A stretch of DNA of 64,000 nucleotides, from assembly GCA_964533495.1 (NCBI GenBank), contig CAZHJU010000013.1, forward strand, positions 1 to 64,000, read 5' to 3'. The notes under the pieces are model-generated. The model ran no database searches. It was not told the DNA's origin and saw only the letters and a program-made list of their open reading frames with translations. Position numbers and translations under genes: made by a program. Below are positions 51,250-59,889 of the stretch, piece by piece. The DNA is from Ga0077527 sp964533495 (lineage in GTDB: Bacteria; Pseudomonadota; Gammaproteobacteria; Burkholderiales; SG8-41). The first letter of the stretch is position 1; each line of letters opens with the position of its first letter.

Positions 51250-52071
51250 CTAGCGCGCCGCGCGCCGCACCTCGCCGCCGGTCATCAGCAGCACGTCGCC
51301 GCTGATCCAGCGCGCGCTCGGGCCGCAGAGGTAGCGCACGAGGTCGGCGACTTCCTCCACCGTGCCGGGACGCTTGATCGGGATCGTCGACAGGCGTTTT
51401 TCCCATTTCGCCGGATCGCGCAGCGTGTCGATGCGCGCGGTGTCGAGGAAGCCCGGCGCGACGACGTTGGCGGTGATGCCGTGTTCGCCCAGCTCGTCGG
51501 CGAGCGCCGACATCAGCGCGTGCATGCCGGCTTTCGATGCGGCGTAGGCGGAGAAGGTCGCCGGCGCCTTCAGCGCGGCGCCGGAGGAGATGCTGACGAT
51601 GCTGCCGCCGTCGCCCTGGGCGATCATCTGCCGCGACACGTACTTGGAGCACAGCATCGTGCCGGTCAGGTTGATGTCGACGATGGTGCGCCACAGTTCG
51701 TCGTCGAGATCCTGCACCGGCACGCGGTCGGCGGCGCGCGGATAGGTCGCGTTGTTGACCAGGATGTCGATGCGGCCGAGTTTGCCGACGACCTCCCGCA
51801 CCATGCGCTGCACGTCTTCGGCCTTGCGCACATCCATGTAGGCGCCGCATCCGCGCACGCCCAGCGCCTCGACCTCGGCGACGACGTCGGGCAGGCCGCG
51901 CCAGCCGTCTTTTTGTTCGTCGGCGGTCAGGCTCGACGGATTGCGGCTGTTGCCGGTCACGGCGATATCGGCGCCGGCGCGGGCCAGCGCCAGCGCGATG
52001 GCGCGGCCGAGGCCGCGCTTGCGCGTGGCGCCGGTGATGACGGCGACCTTGCCTTTCAGTTCATGACTCAT
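51250..52071 (-). CDS. SDR-family oxidoreductase
   Basis: 273 residues. Cofactor site TGATRKRGLGRAIA (a TGxxxxxG variant), NNATYPR (NAG-like), and the catalytic block SAYAASKAGM (Tyr-x3-Lys) with Ser in ISSGAA. Classical short-chain dehydrogenase/reductase; substrate not inferable. RBS GGGGAG before ATG at 52069-52071. Divergent from the next HAD gene. Confidence 0.92.
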   Translation of the reverse strand: MSHELKGKVAVITGATRKRGLGRAIALALARAGADIAVTGNSRNPSSLTADEQKDGWRGLPDVVAEVEALGVRGCGAYMDVRKAEDVQRMVREVVGKLGRIDILVNNATYPRAADRVPVQDLDDELWRTIVDINLTGTMLCSKYVSRQMIAQGDGGSIVSISSGAALKAPATFSAYAASKAGMHALMSALADELGEHGITANVVAPGFLDTARIDTLRDPAKWEKRLSTIPIKRPGTVEEVADLVRYLCGPSARWISGDVLLMTGGEVRRAAR

Positions 52072-52209
52072 GTGTACTCCCCGGGTGGAGCGCCGATGTT
52101 AGGCGACCCTCGCATGCCGGGCAACGCTACACGGTGTGGACCCGCGGCCGAAAAGGTTTCGCCGGGTTGTAAAATTCCGGCGCGGCGAAGACGACAGCGG
52201 AGAACGATC

Positions 52210-52884
52210 TTGAGTGAAACAATCGAACTGGTGGTTTGCGACATGGCCGGCACGACCGTGCGCGACGCGGGACAGGTGCCGAAAGCCTTCACCTCGGCGC
52301 TGGCGGCCCACGGCATCGCGGTCACGCCGCAGGCGATCAACAGCCTGCGCGGTGCTTCGAAACGGCTGGCGATCCTGAACCTGATTCCGGACGGGGACGA
52401 CCGCCAGGCGCGTTCCGAACAGGTGTACGCGACCTTCGTGCAGCATCTCGCCGAAGTGTTCAACGGCATCGTGGAGCCGGTGCCCGGCGCGCGCGAGGCC
52501 ATCGACACCCTGCGCGGCCGCGGCGTGCGCGTCGCGCTGAACACCGGCTTCGACCGCGAGACGACCGATCTGCTGCTCGACGCGTTGCGCTGGCGCGAAG
52601 GCGTGGTCGATGCCGTGGTCTGCGGCGACGAGGTGGCGCAGGGCCGTCCGGCGCCGTACATGATCTTCCGCTGCATGGAGGCGACCGGCGTGACCGACGT
52701 GCGCCGCGTGGCCAACGCCGGGGATACCGTGCTCGATCTGCAGGCGGGTCATCACGCCGGCGTCGCGCTGAACATCGGCGTGTTGTCCGGGGCCCACGGC
52801 CGCGACCAGATGCAGCCCCTGCCGCACACCCATCTGCTGGAGAGCGTCGCCGCCATTCCGGAATTGCTGGCCCGTCGCCGCTAG
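52210..52884 (+). CDS. Phosphonatase-like HAD hydrolase
   Basis: About 224 residues, TTG start at 52210 (reads SETIELVVCDMAGTTV after the initiator). HAD motif I CDMAGTTVRD (nucleophile Asp), motif II ALNTGFDRETTD, and motif III-IV GRPAPYMIFRCMEATG...NAGDTVLDLQAG. It resembles the phosphonatase-like hydrolases (PhnX relatives) but lacks any phosphonate-gene neighbours. TGTAAAAT near 52170 could be a -10. Confidence 0.88.
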   Translation: MSETIELVVCDMAGTTVRDAGQVPKAFTSALAAHGIAVTPQAINSLRGASKRLAILNLIPDGDDRQARSEQVYATFVQHLAEVFNGIVEPVPGAREAIDTLRGRGVRVALNTGFDRETTDLLLDALRWREGVVDAVVCGDEVAQGRPAPYMIFRCMEATGVTDVRRVANAGDTVLDLQAGHHAGVALNIGVLSGAHGRDQMQPLPHTHLLESVAAIPELLARRR

Positions 52885-52968
52885 GCGACGGTTGTATTGC
52901 GGCCGGGGCTGCGCCCTGGCTGTCGTGCGCGACTGAACTTTTGCGGTCGTCTTCAGCCCAACTGCACC

Positions 52969-53808
52969 ATGCGCTTCCTTTCCCTGCTGATCCTGTCGCT
53001 GGTTCCGGCACTGCTGCCGGCCCATGCGGCGACCGACGTCAAGGCGAAACCTTCGGTTGCTGCAAAAAAGAAACCGGCAACCACCGCAAAAAAGTCCCGG
53101 CCCGCGCAGCCCGCTCCCGTGCCGCCCGCAGTGGTGACCGCGACGGGCAAGGGACAGGCGGGCTATGTGCATTACTGGCTGATCATCGCGCCGGACGGGG
53201 AACAGGAAATCCAGGTCGGCATCGAATTGCCGGACCAGCGCATCGCCTGGTCGTTTCCCGGGCTCGGCGTGCACACCGCGGCCTTTGTGGCCGAGGGTGA
53301 AGTCGACGTTCGCGGCCGGCCGTTCAAGGCGCAGCATCTGTATGGCCTGCGGCCGTTCGCTGGCGAGGCGGCCATGCGCACGTTGCGCGGCAACCTGATG
53401 CGCCGGGTGACGCCGCTGGTCCGTCAGCGCGTGCCGTACTGCGAATTGAATGGCGTGACCGCGGAACTGTGCATGAGCTGCATGGGTTTCGTGTCGCAGA
53501 TCCTGTTTCCGGGGCGGACGCCGGAATATGCGAATTTCCCGCGCAACTTTCCGCGCATCGCCGGTGAGGACTATCACACCACCGAGGACCTGCTCCTGTA
53601 TCTGACGGGATTGCACGCCCTGTCCGGCGATGCGGCGCGAAAGCGGCGGATGGCGGCGATCGGCGGCCCGCCGGCATTGCAGGAAGAACTGGCCAGGCTG
53701 GCGCCGCAACTGGGTCCTGCGCCGGCGGCAACGGTCGCGAATGCGAAAACATCCGTGAAGCGGCCCGTGCGCGCCGCGCCCAAAACCGCGATCAGACGGG
53801 CGGGTTGA
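52969..53808 (+). CDS. Uncharacterised exported protein, first of a tandem pair
   Basis: 279 residues from ATG at 52969. Signal peptide MRFLSLLILSLVPALLPAHA, then a Lys/Ala/Pro-rich linker (to about 50), a conserved core beginning YVHYWLIIAPDGEQEIQVGIE, then HLYGLRPFAGEAAMR, a CX9CX2C cluster (YCELN...LCMSCMG), and a basic tail. The next gene has the same plan. I do not recognise the family. The pair suggests envelope-located partners or a recent duplication. Confidence 0.8.
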   Translation: MRFLSLLILSLVPALLPAHAATDVKAKPSVAAKKKPATTAKKSRPAQPAPVPPAVVTATGKGQAGYVHYWLIIAPDGEQEIQVGIELPDQRIAWSFPGLGVHTAAFVAEGEVDVRGRPFKAQHLYGLRPFAGEAAMRTLRGNLMRRVTPLVRQRVPYCELNGVTAELCMSCMGFVSQILFPGRTPEYANFPRNFPRIAGEDYHTTEDLLLYLTGLHALSGDAARKRRMAAIGGPPALQEELARLAPQLGPAPAATVANAKTSVKRPVRAAPKTAIRRAG

Positions 53809-53906
53809 ATTTTCATACCTGCGCTGTCGTCGCCAATGCGCGACGACACGAAAAACGGTTGCGCTGTCGTACGCGGCTTTGCCGCCGACGGCGTTACAGC
53901 CGGATC

Positions 53907-54821
53907 ATGATGATTTCCGGCAAGTCCGAATTCTGTGGTCCCGCGGGTTTCCGTCTTCGCGCGGCGCATGCGTTGCCCGTCGTTGCTGCGCTGCTCGGGA
54001 TGTCGCCGGCGCAGGCGGTTTACCGCGATACGGTCGCCGCGTTGTCGCCTGCCGGCGTGGCGCTGCCGGCCCGTGCCAAACCGCGCGCCGTGACGGTGCG
54101 GCCACCGTCCGCCGAGGCAAGGGCATTGCCCGTGGTGACGGCGGCAGGGATCGGCCAGACCGGTTACGTGCATTACTGGGTGATCACCGCGCCCGACGGC
54201 GAGGAGGAAATCCAGGTCGGCATCGAGCTGTCCGGCGGCCGTATCGCCTGGGCGTTTCCGGAACTCGGCGTCCAGGTCGTGCCTTTCCTTGCGGAAGGCG
54301 AGGTCGATGCGCGGGGCCGGCGCTTCCGGGTGCAGCATCTGTACGGATTGCGGCCCTTTGCCGGCGATGCCGCGATGCGCGCATTCCGGGAGCAGGTCGA
54401 GCATCGCGTGGCGTACTGGATCGACAACGAAACCGCCTATTGTTTCAGCGGCGCACGGGAACGCGAAATCTGCCTGAGCTGCATGGGTCTGGTGATGCAG
54501 GTCCTGTTTCCGGGAAAGACACCCGCCAATCCCGGAATTCCGCGCGATTTCCCGCGCACCGGCGGCGATCTGCAGTACAGCACCGAAGACCTGCTGCTGT
54601 ACCTGACCCGCCTGCACCTGCTGCCCGGCGAACCGGCCCGCCGTCAGCGCATCACGGCTCTTGGCGGCCCGCCGGCCCTGCGGGAAGAACTGACCCGCCT
54701 GTCGGCGCAGCTTGCGGGCGAACGTCCGGCGGTGGCCGATGCGGCAAGACCGCCGTTGAAGCGCCGCGTCAGCGCTCGTCCGCCGGCACCGAAACCGATC
54801 GTGCGCCGGCCCGCCGGCTGA
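53907..54821 (+). CDS. Uncharacterised exported protein, second of a tandem pair
   Basis: 304 residues from ATG at 53907 (MMISGKSEFCG; a second ATG follows directly). A less hydrophobic signal-like N-terminus (HALPVVAALLGMSPAQAV) precedes the core YVHYWVITAPDGEEEIQVGIE, HLYGLRPFAGDAAMR, the same CX9CX2C cluster (YCFSG...ICLSCMG), TEDLLLYL and GGPPALREEL as in the upstream copy, then a basic Pro/Arg tail. The function is unknown. Confidence 0.8.
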   Translation: MMISGKSEFCGPAGFRLRAAHALPVVAALLGMSPAQAVYRDTVAALSPAGVALPARAKPRAVTVRPPSAEARALPVVTAAGIGQTGYVHYWVITAPDGEEEIQVGIELSGGRIAWAFPELGVQVVPFLAEGEVDARGRRFRVQHLYGLRPFAGDAAMRAFREQVEHRVAYWIDNETAYCFSGAREREICLSCMGLVMQVLFPGKTPANPGIPRDFPRTGGDLQYSTEDLLLYLTRLHLLPGEPARRQRITALGGPPALREELTRLSAQLAGERPAVADAARPPLKRRVSARPPAPKPIVRRPAG

Positions 54822-54825
54822 ACGC

Positions 54826-55557
54826 TCAGAAACTCTCGTCGTCGCGCAGATAGCGCCACTGTCCGGCTGGCAGGTCGCCGAGCATGACTCTGCCGATGCG
54901 CACCCGTTTGAGCCCGACCACTGCCAGTCCGACCAGTTCGCACATGCGGCGGATCTGGCGCTTCTTGCCCTGGCGCAGCACGAAACGCAGCTGGTCGCGG
55001 TTTTGCCAGGACACTTTCGCGGGGCGCAGCGCCTCGCCGTCGAGGCTCAGACCGTGGTTCAGCTTCGCCAGTCCTTCGGCGGAAAGCCGGCCGGTGACCC
55101 GCACCAGGTATTCCTTTTCGATTTGCGAATTTTCGCCGATCAGCCGTTTGGCGATGCGGCCGTCCTGAGTCAGCACCAGCAGGCCGGTGGAGTCGATGTC
55201 GAGCCGGCCCGCCGGGGCGAGGCCGCGCAGATGCTGCGGGCCGAAGCGCAGCGTGCTGCGGTCGCCGTCGTAGCGGCTGGCCGCGCCGATCAGGGTCGAC
55301 GCCGGCCTGTAGTTTTTTTCCGCCTGGCCCGACACATAACCCACGGGTTTGTGCAGCAATATCGTGACCCGCGCCTGCTGCCGGTTCTGTGCCGCGGGCG
55401 CCAGCGTGATGGTCTGGGTCGGCAGGATGCGCGTGCCCAGTTCGGTGACCGGCAGGCCGTCGACCAGCACCCAGCCGCGTTCGATGTAACTGTCGGCTTC
55501 GCGGCGCGAACACAGGCCCTGTTCCGACATCAGCTTGGAGAGGCGGGTCTTTTCCAT
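54826..55557 (-). CDS. rluF: 23S rRNA pseudouridine synthase, RluF type
   Basis: 243 residues. N-terminal S4 RNA-binding domain (RLSKLMSEQGLCSRREADSYI), the RsuA-type catalytic region with GRLDIDSTGLLVLTQDG (Asp in RLD) and GKKRQIRRMCELVG. Fits the RluF branch (U2604), but RluE/RsuA relatives are hard to separate without alignment. Convergent with the exported-protein gene, only 4 nt between stops. Confidence 0.88.
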   Translation of the reverse strand: MEKTRLSKLMSEQGLCSRREADSYIERGWVLVDGLPVTELGTRILPTQTITLAPAAQNRQQARVTILLHKPVGYVSGQAEKNYRPASTLIGAASRYDGDRSTLRFGPQHLRGLAPAGRLDIDSTGLLVLTQDGRIAKRLIGENSQIEKEYLVRVTGRLSAEGLAKLNHGLSLDGEALRPAKVSWQNRDQLRFVLRQGKKRQIRRMCELVGLAVVGLKRVRIGRVMLGDLPAGQWRYLRDDESF

Positions 55558-55607
55558 GTCGATGTTGCGATCAGCCGGTGACAGAGGATTTGCTGCAGCA
55601 AAAGTGG

Positions 55608-55646
55608 ATTTTATAAGTATTTGTTTTAATTGATATTTTTATTTTT
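55608..55646 (+). repeat. AT-rich dispersed repeat, full copy between hemL and rluF
   Basis: ATTTTATAAGTATTTGTTTT followed by AATTGATATTTTTATTTTT. Best copy of the element whose core is ATAAGTATTTG; it lies between hemL (stop at 55654) and the rluF start region on the minus strand. Confidence 0.75.
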
Positions 55647-55653
55647 CTGCGCA

Positions 55654-56931
55654 TCAAAACGCAGCAAAGATTTTTGCTGCGGCCTTGACCGTGCGTTCGA
55701 TCTCCGCCGCGCTGTGCGCGGCCGACACGAAGCCGGCTTCATAGGCTGAAGGAGCCAGATAGACGCCCTCGGCCAGCATCGCGTGGAAAAAGCGGTTGAA
55801 GGCGTCCTTGTCGCATTGCATCACTTCGGCGTACGAGGCCGGCGGGGTTTCGCGGAAAAAGAGGCCGAACATGCCGCCGACGTTGCGCGCGGAGAACGGG
55901 ATGCGGCGGGCCTGGGCGGCTTCGGTCAGCCCGCTGCACAGCTGGTGTGCGGTCGCGGCCAGCCGGTCGTAAAATCCCGGCGCCTGGATCAGTTGCAGTG
56001 TCGCCAGTCCGGCGGCGACCGCCACCGGATTGCCCGACAGGGTGCCGGCCTGATAGACCGGTCCCACCGGCGCCAGGCACTGCATGATGTCGCGGCGCCC
56101 GCCGAAGGCGCCCACCGGCATGCCGCCGCCGATGACCTTGCCCAGCGTGGTCAGATCGGGCTGGATGCCGTACAGCGCCTGGGCACCGCCCAGCGCGACG
56201 CGGAAGCCGGTCATCACTTCGTCGAAGATCAGCACCGCGCCATGCTGCGTGCACAGCCGGCGCAGGGTTTCAAGGAAGCCGGAACGCGGCGCGACGAGAT
56301 TCATGTTGCCGGCGACCGGCTCGACGATCACCGCGGCGATCCCGCCGCCTTCGCGGGCGAAGGCGGCTTCCACGCCGGCTTCGTCGTTGTAGTCGAGCAC
56401 CAGCGTGTGCGCTGCGGTTTCCGCCGGCACGCCGGCGGAGGACGGCTGGCCGAAGGTCAGCGCGCCGGAGCCGGCCTTGACCAGCAGCGCGTCGGCGTGG
56501 CCGTGGTAGCAGCCCTCGAACTTGACGATCCTGCTGCGTCCGGTGAAGCCGCGGGCCAGCCGGATCGCGCTCATCGTGGCCTCGGTGCCGGAGCTGACCA
56601 GGCGCAGCTGTTCCAGCGAAGGGACCAGTTTGCGCAGCAGATCGGCCATGTCGACCTCGGCTTCGGTCGGTGCGCCGAAGGACAGGCCGCGTTCCGCCGC
56701 CTGCTGCACGGCCTTCACCACGTCGGGGTGGGCGTGGCCGCAGATCAGCGGCCCCCAGGAGCCGACATAGTCGACGTAGCTGTTGCCGTCGGCGTCCCAC
56801 ACCAGCGCGCCCTTGCCGCGCTGGAAGAACAGCGGCGTGCCGCCGACGGACTTGAAGGCGCGCACGGGAGAATTGACGCCGCCGGGGATGGTCAGCTGGG
56901 CGTGGTTAAACAGCTTCTGGCTTTTTTTCAT
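55654..56931 (-). CDS. hemL: Glutamate-1-semialdehyde 2,1-aminomutase
   Basis: 425 residues. PLP lysine in TTLGKVIGGGMPVGAFGG (about 265), plus SSGTEATMSAIRLARGFT and IIFDE-like LIFDEVMTGFR. It forms 5-aminolevulinate for heme. It begins within the end of thiE (26-base overlap), so hemL follows thiD-thiE in one transcript. Confidence 0.98.
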   Translation of the reverse strand: MKKSQKLFNHAQLTIPGGVNSPVRAFKSVGGTPLFFQRGKGALVWDADGNSYVDYVGSWGPLICGHAHPDVVKAVQQAAERGLSFGAPTEAEVDMADLLRKLVPSLEQLRLVSSGTEATMSAIRLARGFTGRSRIVKFEGCYHGHADALLVKAGSGALTFGQPSSAGVPAETAAHTLVLDYNDEAGVEAAFAREGGGIAAVIVEPVAGNMNLVAPRSGFLETLRRLCTQHGAVLIFDEVMTGFRVALGGAQALYGIQPDLTTLGKVIGGGMPVGAFGGRRDIMQCLAPVGPVYQAGTLSGNPVAVAAGLATLQLIQAPGFYDRLAATAHQLCSGLTEAAQARRIPFSARNVGGMFGLFFRETPPASYAEVMQCDKDAFNRFFHAMLAEGVYLAPSAYEAGFVSAAHSAAEIERTVKAAAKIFAAF

Positions 56932-57556
56932 GGCGGGCTTCGAACAGCGTCTGGAAGTTGCGGGCGGCGCCGGCGATGTTTTCCGCGGCGAACACCGCGG
57001 AGATCACGGCCAGCGCATCCGCTCCGGCGGCCAGCAGCTGCGGGGCGTTCCGCAGCGTGATGCCGCCGATGGCCACCACCGGCACTGCAAGGCGTTTTTT
57101 GGCGCGCGTGAGCAGTTCCGGCGGCGGGCGCACGGCGCCGGGTTTGACGGTGGACGGGAAAAAGCTGCCGAAGGCGACATGGTCGGCGCCGGCGGCAACC
57201 GCCGCCTCGGCCAGTTCGATGCGGTCGTAGCAGGAGGCGCCGAGCAGCCTGTGCGGCCCCAGCTTCGCGCGGGCGGCGGCGATGTCGCCGTCGTCGCCGC
57301 CCAGGTGCAGTCCGGCTGCGCCGTATTCGAGGGCGAGGTCGAGATGGTCGTTGATGATCAGCGGCACGCCGGCGTCGCTGCACAGCGCCTGCAGGGCGCG
57401 CGCCTGCGTGCTGCGCAGCGCGGGTGCCGCGGTCTTGTTGCGGTACTGCAGCACCCGGATGCCGCCGGCGAGGGCCGCGCGCGCGCGGCGCAGCAGTTCA
57501 CCCGTGTCGGCAAGGTCGGGCGTGATCGCGTAGAGGCCTGCGACCGGCGCGTTCAC
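56906..57556 (-). CDS. thiE: Thiamine-phosphate synthase
   Basis: 216 residues, GTG start at 57554-57556 overlapping the thiD stop (GTGA). TenI/ThiE barrel motifs YAITPDLADTGELL, IINDHLDLALE, GLHLGGDD, FGSFFPSTVKPGAV and AIGGITLRN. It joins HMP-pyrophosphate and the thiazole. Coupled to thiD upstream and overlapping hemL downstream. Confidence 0.96.
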   Translation of the reverse strand: MNAPVAGLYAITPDLADTGELLRRARAALAGGIRVLQYRNKTAAPALRSTQARALQALCSDAGVPLIINDHLDLALEYGAAGLHLGGDDGDIAAARAKLGPHRLLGASCYDRIELAEAAVAAGADHVAFGSFFPSTVKPGAVRPPPELLTRAKKRLAVPVVAIGGITLRNAPQLLAAGADALAVISAVFAAENIAGAARNFQTLFEARHEKKPEAV

Positions 57557-58404
57557 GCCTGCGGCTCGCCGTCGCCTTCGGGCGTGCCGGCAGTCTCGTC
57601 TTCGCGTGCCCAGAACAGCCGGTCGGGAATGTGCTGGCCCATGCCGGGACGGAATGCGAGTTTCAGCGACTGCCAGGTGTATTCCTGCGCGTCGCGCACG
57701 GCTTCCTGCATGTCGACGCCGTTGGCGATGGTGGCCGCCAGGGCCGAGGCCAGCGTGCAGCCCGAACCGTGAAAACTGCCGGGCAGGCGCGGCCAGCTGT
57801 CGCTGCGCACCACGCCGTCGCGGTTGTAGAGCGTGTTGGTGACGTCGCCGGTATGTTCGTGGGTGCCGGTGATCAGCACGTACTCGCAGCCGGAGTCGAG
57901 GATGCGCCGCGCGCATTCGGCCGGATCGGGGTTGTCGCTGTCGTCGCCGTCGTCGGCGGCGAGCCGGCGCGCTTCGATGCTGTTGGGCGTGACGATGGTG
58001 GTCTGCGGGATCAGCAGTTCGCGGATCGCGGTGAGCATTTCCTCGGAGGCCAGCTCGTCGCCGCGGCCCGAGGCCAGCACCGGATCGAGGATCAGCGGGA
58101 TTTCCGGGTAGTCCGACACCACCTCGGCCACCGCGGCGATGGCTTCGAGGCTGCCGAGCACGCCGACCTTGAACGCCGCGACCGGCATGTCTTCGAGGAT
58201 GCAGCGCGCCTGGTCGGCCACCCATTCGCCGTCGATGGGCTGGACACCGTCGACGCCGGTGGTGTCCTGGATGGTGATCGCGGTGACCACCGATACCGGA
58301 TGGCAGCCCATGCTGGCGAGCGTCATGATGTCGGCCTGCAGGCCGGCGCCGCCGGTGGGATCGGTGGCGGCAAAAACCATGACGATGGGCGGTGAATCGG
58401 TCAT
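57553..58404 (-). CDS. thiD: Hydroxymethylpyrimidine (phosphomethylpyrimidine) kinase
   Basis: 283 residues. Ribokinase-fold motifs GGAGLQADIMTLASMGCHPV, AITIQDTTGV, and the anion-hole region LPGSFHGSGCTLASALAA. Supplies HMP-pyrophosphate to ThiE. Divergent from the rubredoxin gene with a 101-base gap. Confidence 0.96.
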   Translation of the reverse strand: MTDSPPIVMVFAATDPTGGAGLQADIMTLASMGCHPVSVVTAITIQDTTGVDGVQPIDGEWVADQARCILEDMPVAAFKVGVLGSLEAIAAVAEVVSDYPEIPLILDPVLASGRGDELASEEMLTAIRELLIPQTTIVTPNSIEARRLAADDGDDSDNPDPAECARRILDSGCEYVLITGTHEHTGDVTNTLYNRDGVVRSDSWPRLPGSFHGSGCTLASALAATIANGVDMQEAVRDAQEYTWQSLKLAFRPGMGQHIPDRLFWAREDETAGTPEGDGEPQA

Positions 58405-58505
58405 GCGCGGAAGTCGGGCGCGGGGATTGGGGCGCGATGAGGGGATCGGCTAGAATGTCGAGGCGATTGTAGCTTAATAAACCAGAAGTCACCCAGAAGG
58501 CGCTG

Positions 58506-58691
58506 ATGACCACCGACAACGGGCAGTACCGTAAATACATGTGCTTGATCTGCGGATATATCTATGACGAGGCTGCCGGTGTTCCGGACGAGGGCATTGC
58601 CGCAGGCACCAAGTGGGAGGATGTGCCGATGAACTGGACCTGTCCGGAGTGCGGCGCGCGCAAGGAAGATTTCGAAATGGTGTCGATCTGA
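58506..58691 (+). CDS. Rubredoxin
   Basis: 61 residues. Iron ligands Cys13, Cys16 (CLICGYIYDEAAG) and Cys46, Cys49 (CPECGA). Small one-electron carrier, in aerobes often serving alkane hydroxylases or oxidative-stress reductases. A -10-like TAGAAT lies at 58451. The rubredoxin-thiD divergent pair is common in betaproteobacteria. Confidence 0.97.
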   Translation: MTTDNGQYRKYMCLICGYIYDEAAGVPDEGIAAGTKWEDVPMNWTCPECGARKEDFEMVSI

Positions 58692-58704
58692 GGCGGCACG
58701 GGCG

Positions 58705-59097
58705 ATGAGGCTGCTGCACACCATGATCCGCGTCGGCGACCTGCAAAGGTCGGTTGACTTCTACACCCAGGTGCTGGGCATGAAGCTGCTGCGGAAGGCC
58801 GATTATCCCGGCGGGCGTTTCACCAACGCCTTCGTCGGTTATGACGATGAATCGCGCGCCGCGGTGCTCGAGCTGACGCACAACTGGGACACGCGGTCCT
58901 ACGACATGGGCACCGGCTTCGGCCATGTCGCAGTGGAAGTCGAGGATGTCTGCAAGGCCTGCGACGAGGTGAAGAAGCGCGGCGGCAGGGTCACGCGCGA
59001 GCCGGGGCCGATGAAGCACGGCACGACGGTAATCGCCTTCGTCGAGGATCCGGACGGCTACAAGATCGAGTTCGTGCAGCGCAAGGCTGCCGCCTGA
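58705..59097 (+). CDS. gloA: Lactoylglutathione lyase (glyoxalase I)
   Basis: 130 residues. The four metal ligands line up at His5, Glu56, His74 and Glu122, the positions of the E. coli Ni-dependent enzyme. It isomerises the methylglyoxal-glutathione hemithioacetal. 13 nt after the rubredoxin gene, probable two-gene operon; ends 3 nt from convergent rsmA. Confidence 0.97.
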   Translation: MRLLHTMIRVGDLQRSVDFYTQVLGMKLLRKADYPGGRFTNAFVGYDDESRAAVLELTHNWDTRSYDMGTGFGHVAVEVEDVCKACDEVKKRGGRVTREPGPMKHGTTVIAFVEDPDGYKIEFVQRKAAA

Positions 59098-59100
59098 GTT

Positions 59101-59889
59101 TCAGGCCGGCGCCGCGACGGCGTCGGCGATGCGCACGAAATCCGCGACCGACAGTTCCTGCGCCCGTGCGCCGGCGTCGATGCCGAGCCGCGCGAATTGT
59201 TCCGCCGTGACCATGCCCTTCAGCGTGTTGCGCAGGGTCTTGCGGCGCTGGCCGAAGGCGCGGGCGACGACTTCCGCCAGCATCGCCTCGTCGCGCGCCG
59301 GATGCGGCGGCGTCGCGAACGGCAGCAGCCTTGCCACGGCCGAATCGACTTTCGGCGCCGGCTCGAAGGATTCCGGCGGCACGTCGATCAGCTTTTCCAT
59401 GTCGAAACGGTACTGCAGCATGACCGACAGCCGGCTGAACCCGGCGTCGCCGGGCGCGGCGACCATGCGTTCGACGACTTCCTTCTGCAGCATCACGTGG
59501 ACGTCGCGGATGCGTCCGGCGAATGCGGCAAGGCGGAACAGCAGCGGCGTGGAGATGTTGTAGGGCAGGTTGCCGACCACGCGCAGGCCTTCGCCCACCG
59601 CCGCGAAATCGAATTCCAGCACGTCGCCTTCGTGGATCAGCAGCCGCTCCGGCGGATGGCGCTCGCGCAGCCGCGCGATCAGGTCGCGGTCGATTTCGAC
59701 GACATGCAGGCGGTCGAGCCGGTCGAGCAGCGGCGCGGTGAGCGCGCCGAGGCCGGGGCCGATTTCCACGACAGTGTCGTCGCGCTGCGGCCGGACGGCC
59801 TCGACGATGCTCGCGATGACACCCTCATCGACCAGGAAATTCTGGCCGAACCGTTTCCGCGGAACGTGCCGGGCCGTGCGCCCGCTCAT
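59101..59889 (-). CDS. rsmA: 16S rRNA A1518/A1519 dimethyltransferase
   Basis: 262 residues. FGQNFLVDEGVI, the SAM loop EIGPGLGALT and NLPYNISTPLLFRL (the NLPY motif) are diagnostic for RsmA/KsgA. Overlaps the pdxA stop by ATGA. Needed for late 30S maturation. Confidence 0.98.
   Translation of the reverse strand: MSGRTARHVPRKRFGQNFLVDEGVIASIVEAVRPQRDDTVVEIGPGLGALTAPLLDRLDRLHVVEIDRDLIARLRERHPPERLLIHEGDVLEFDFAAVGEGLRVVGNLPYNISTPLLFRLAAFAGRIRDVHVMLQKEVVERMVAAPGDAGFSRLSVMLQYRFDMEKLIDVPPESFEPAPKVDSAVARLLPFATPPHPARDEAMLAEVVARAFGQRRKTLRNTLKGMVTAEQFARLGIDAGARAQELSVADFVRIADAVAAPA

Noticed and set aside
51481..52209. N-terminal extension of the HAD hydrolase
   Set aside because: The upstream part is antisense to the SDR gene; the HAD motif I starts directly after the TTG at 52210.
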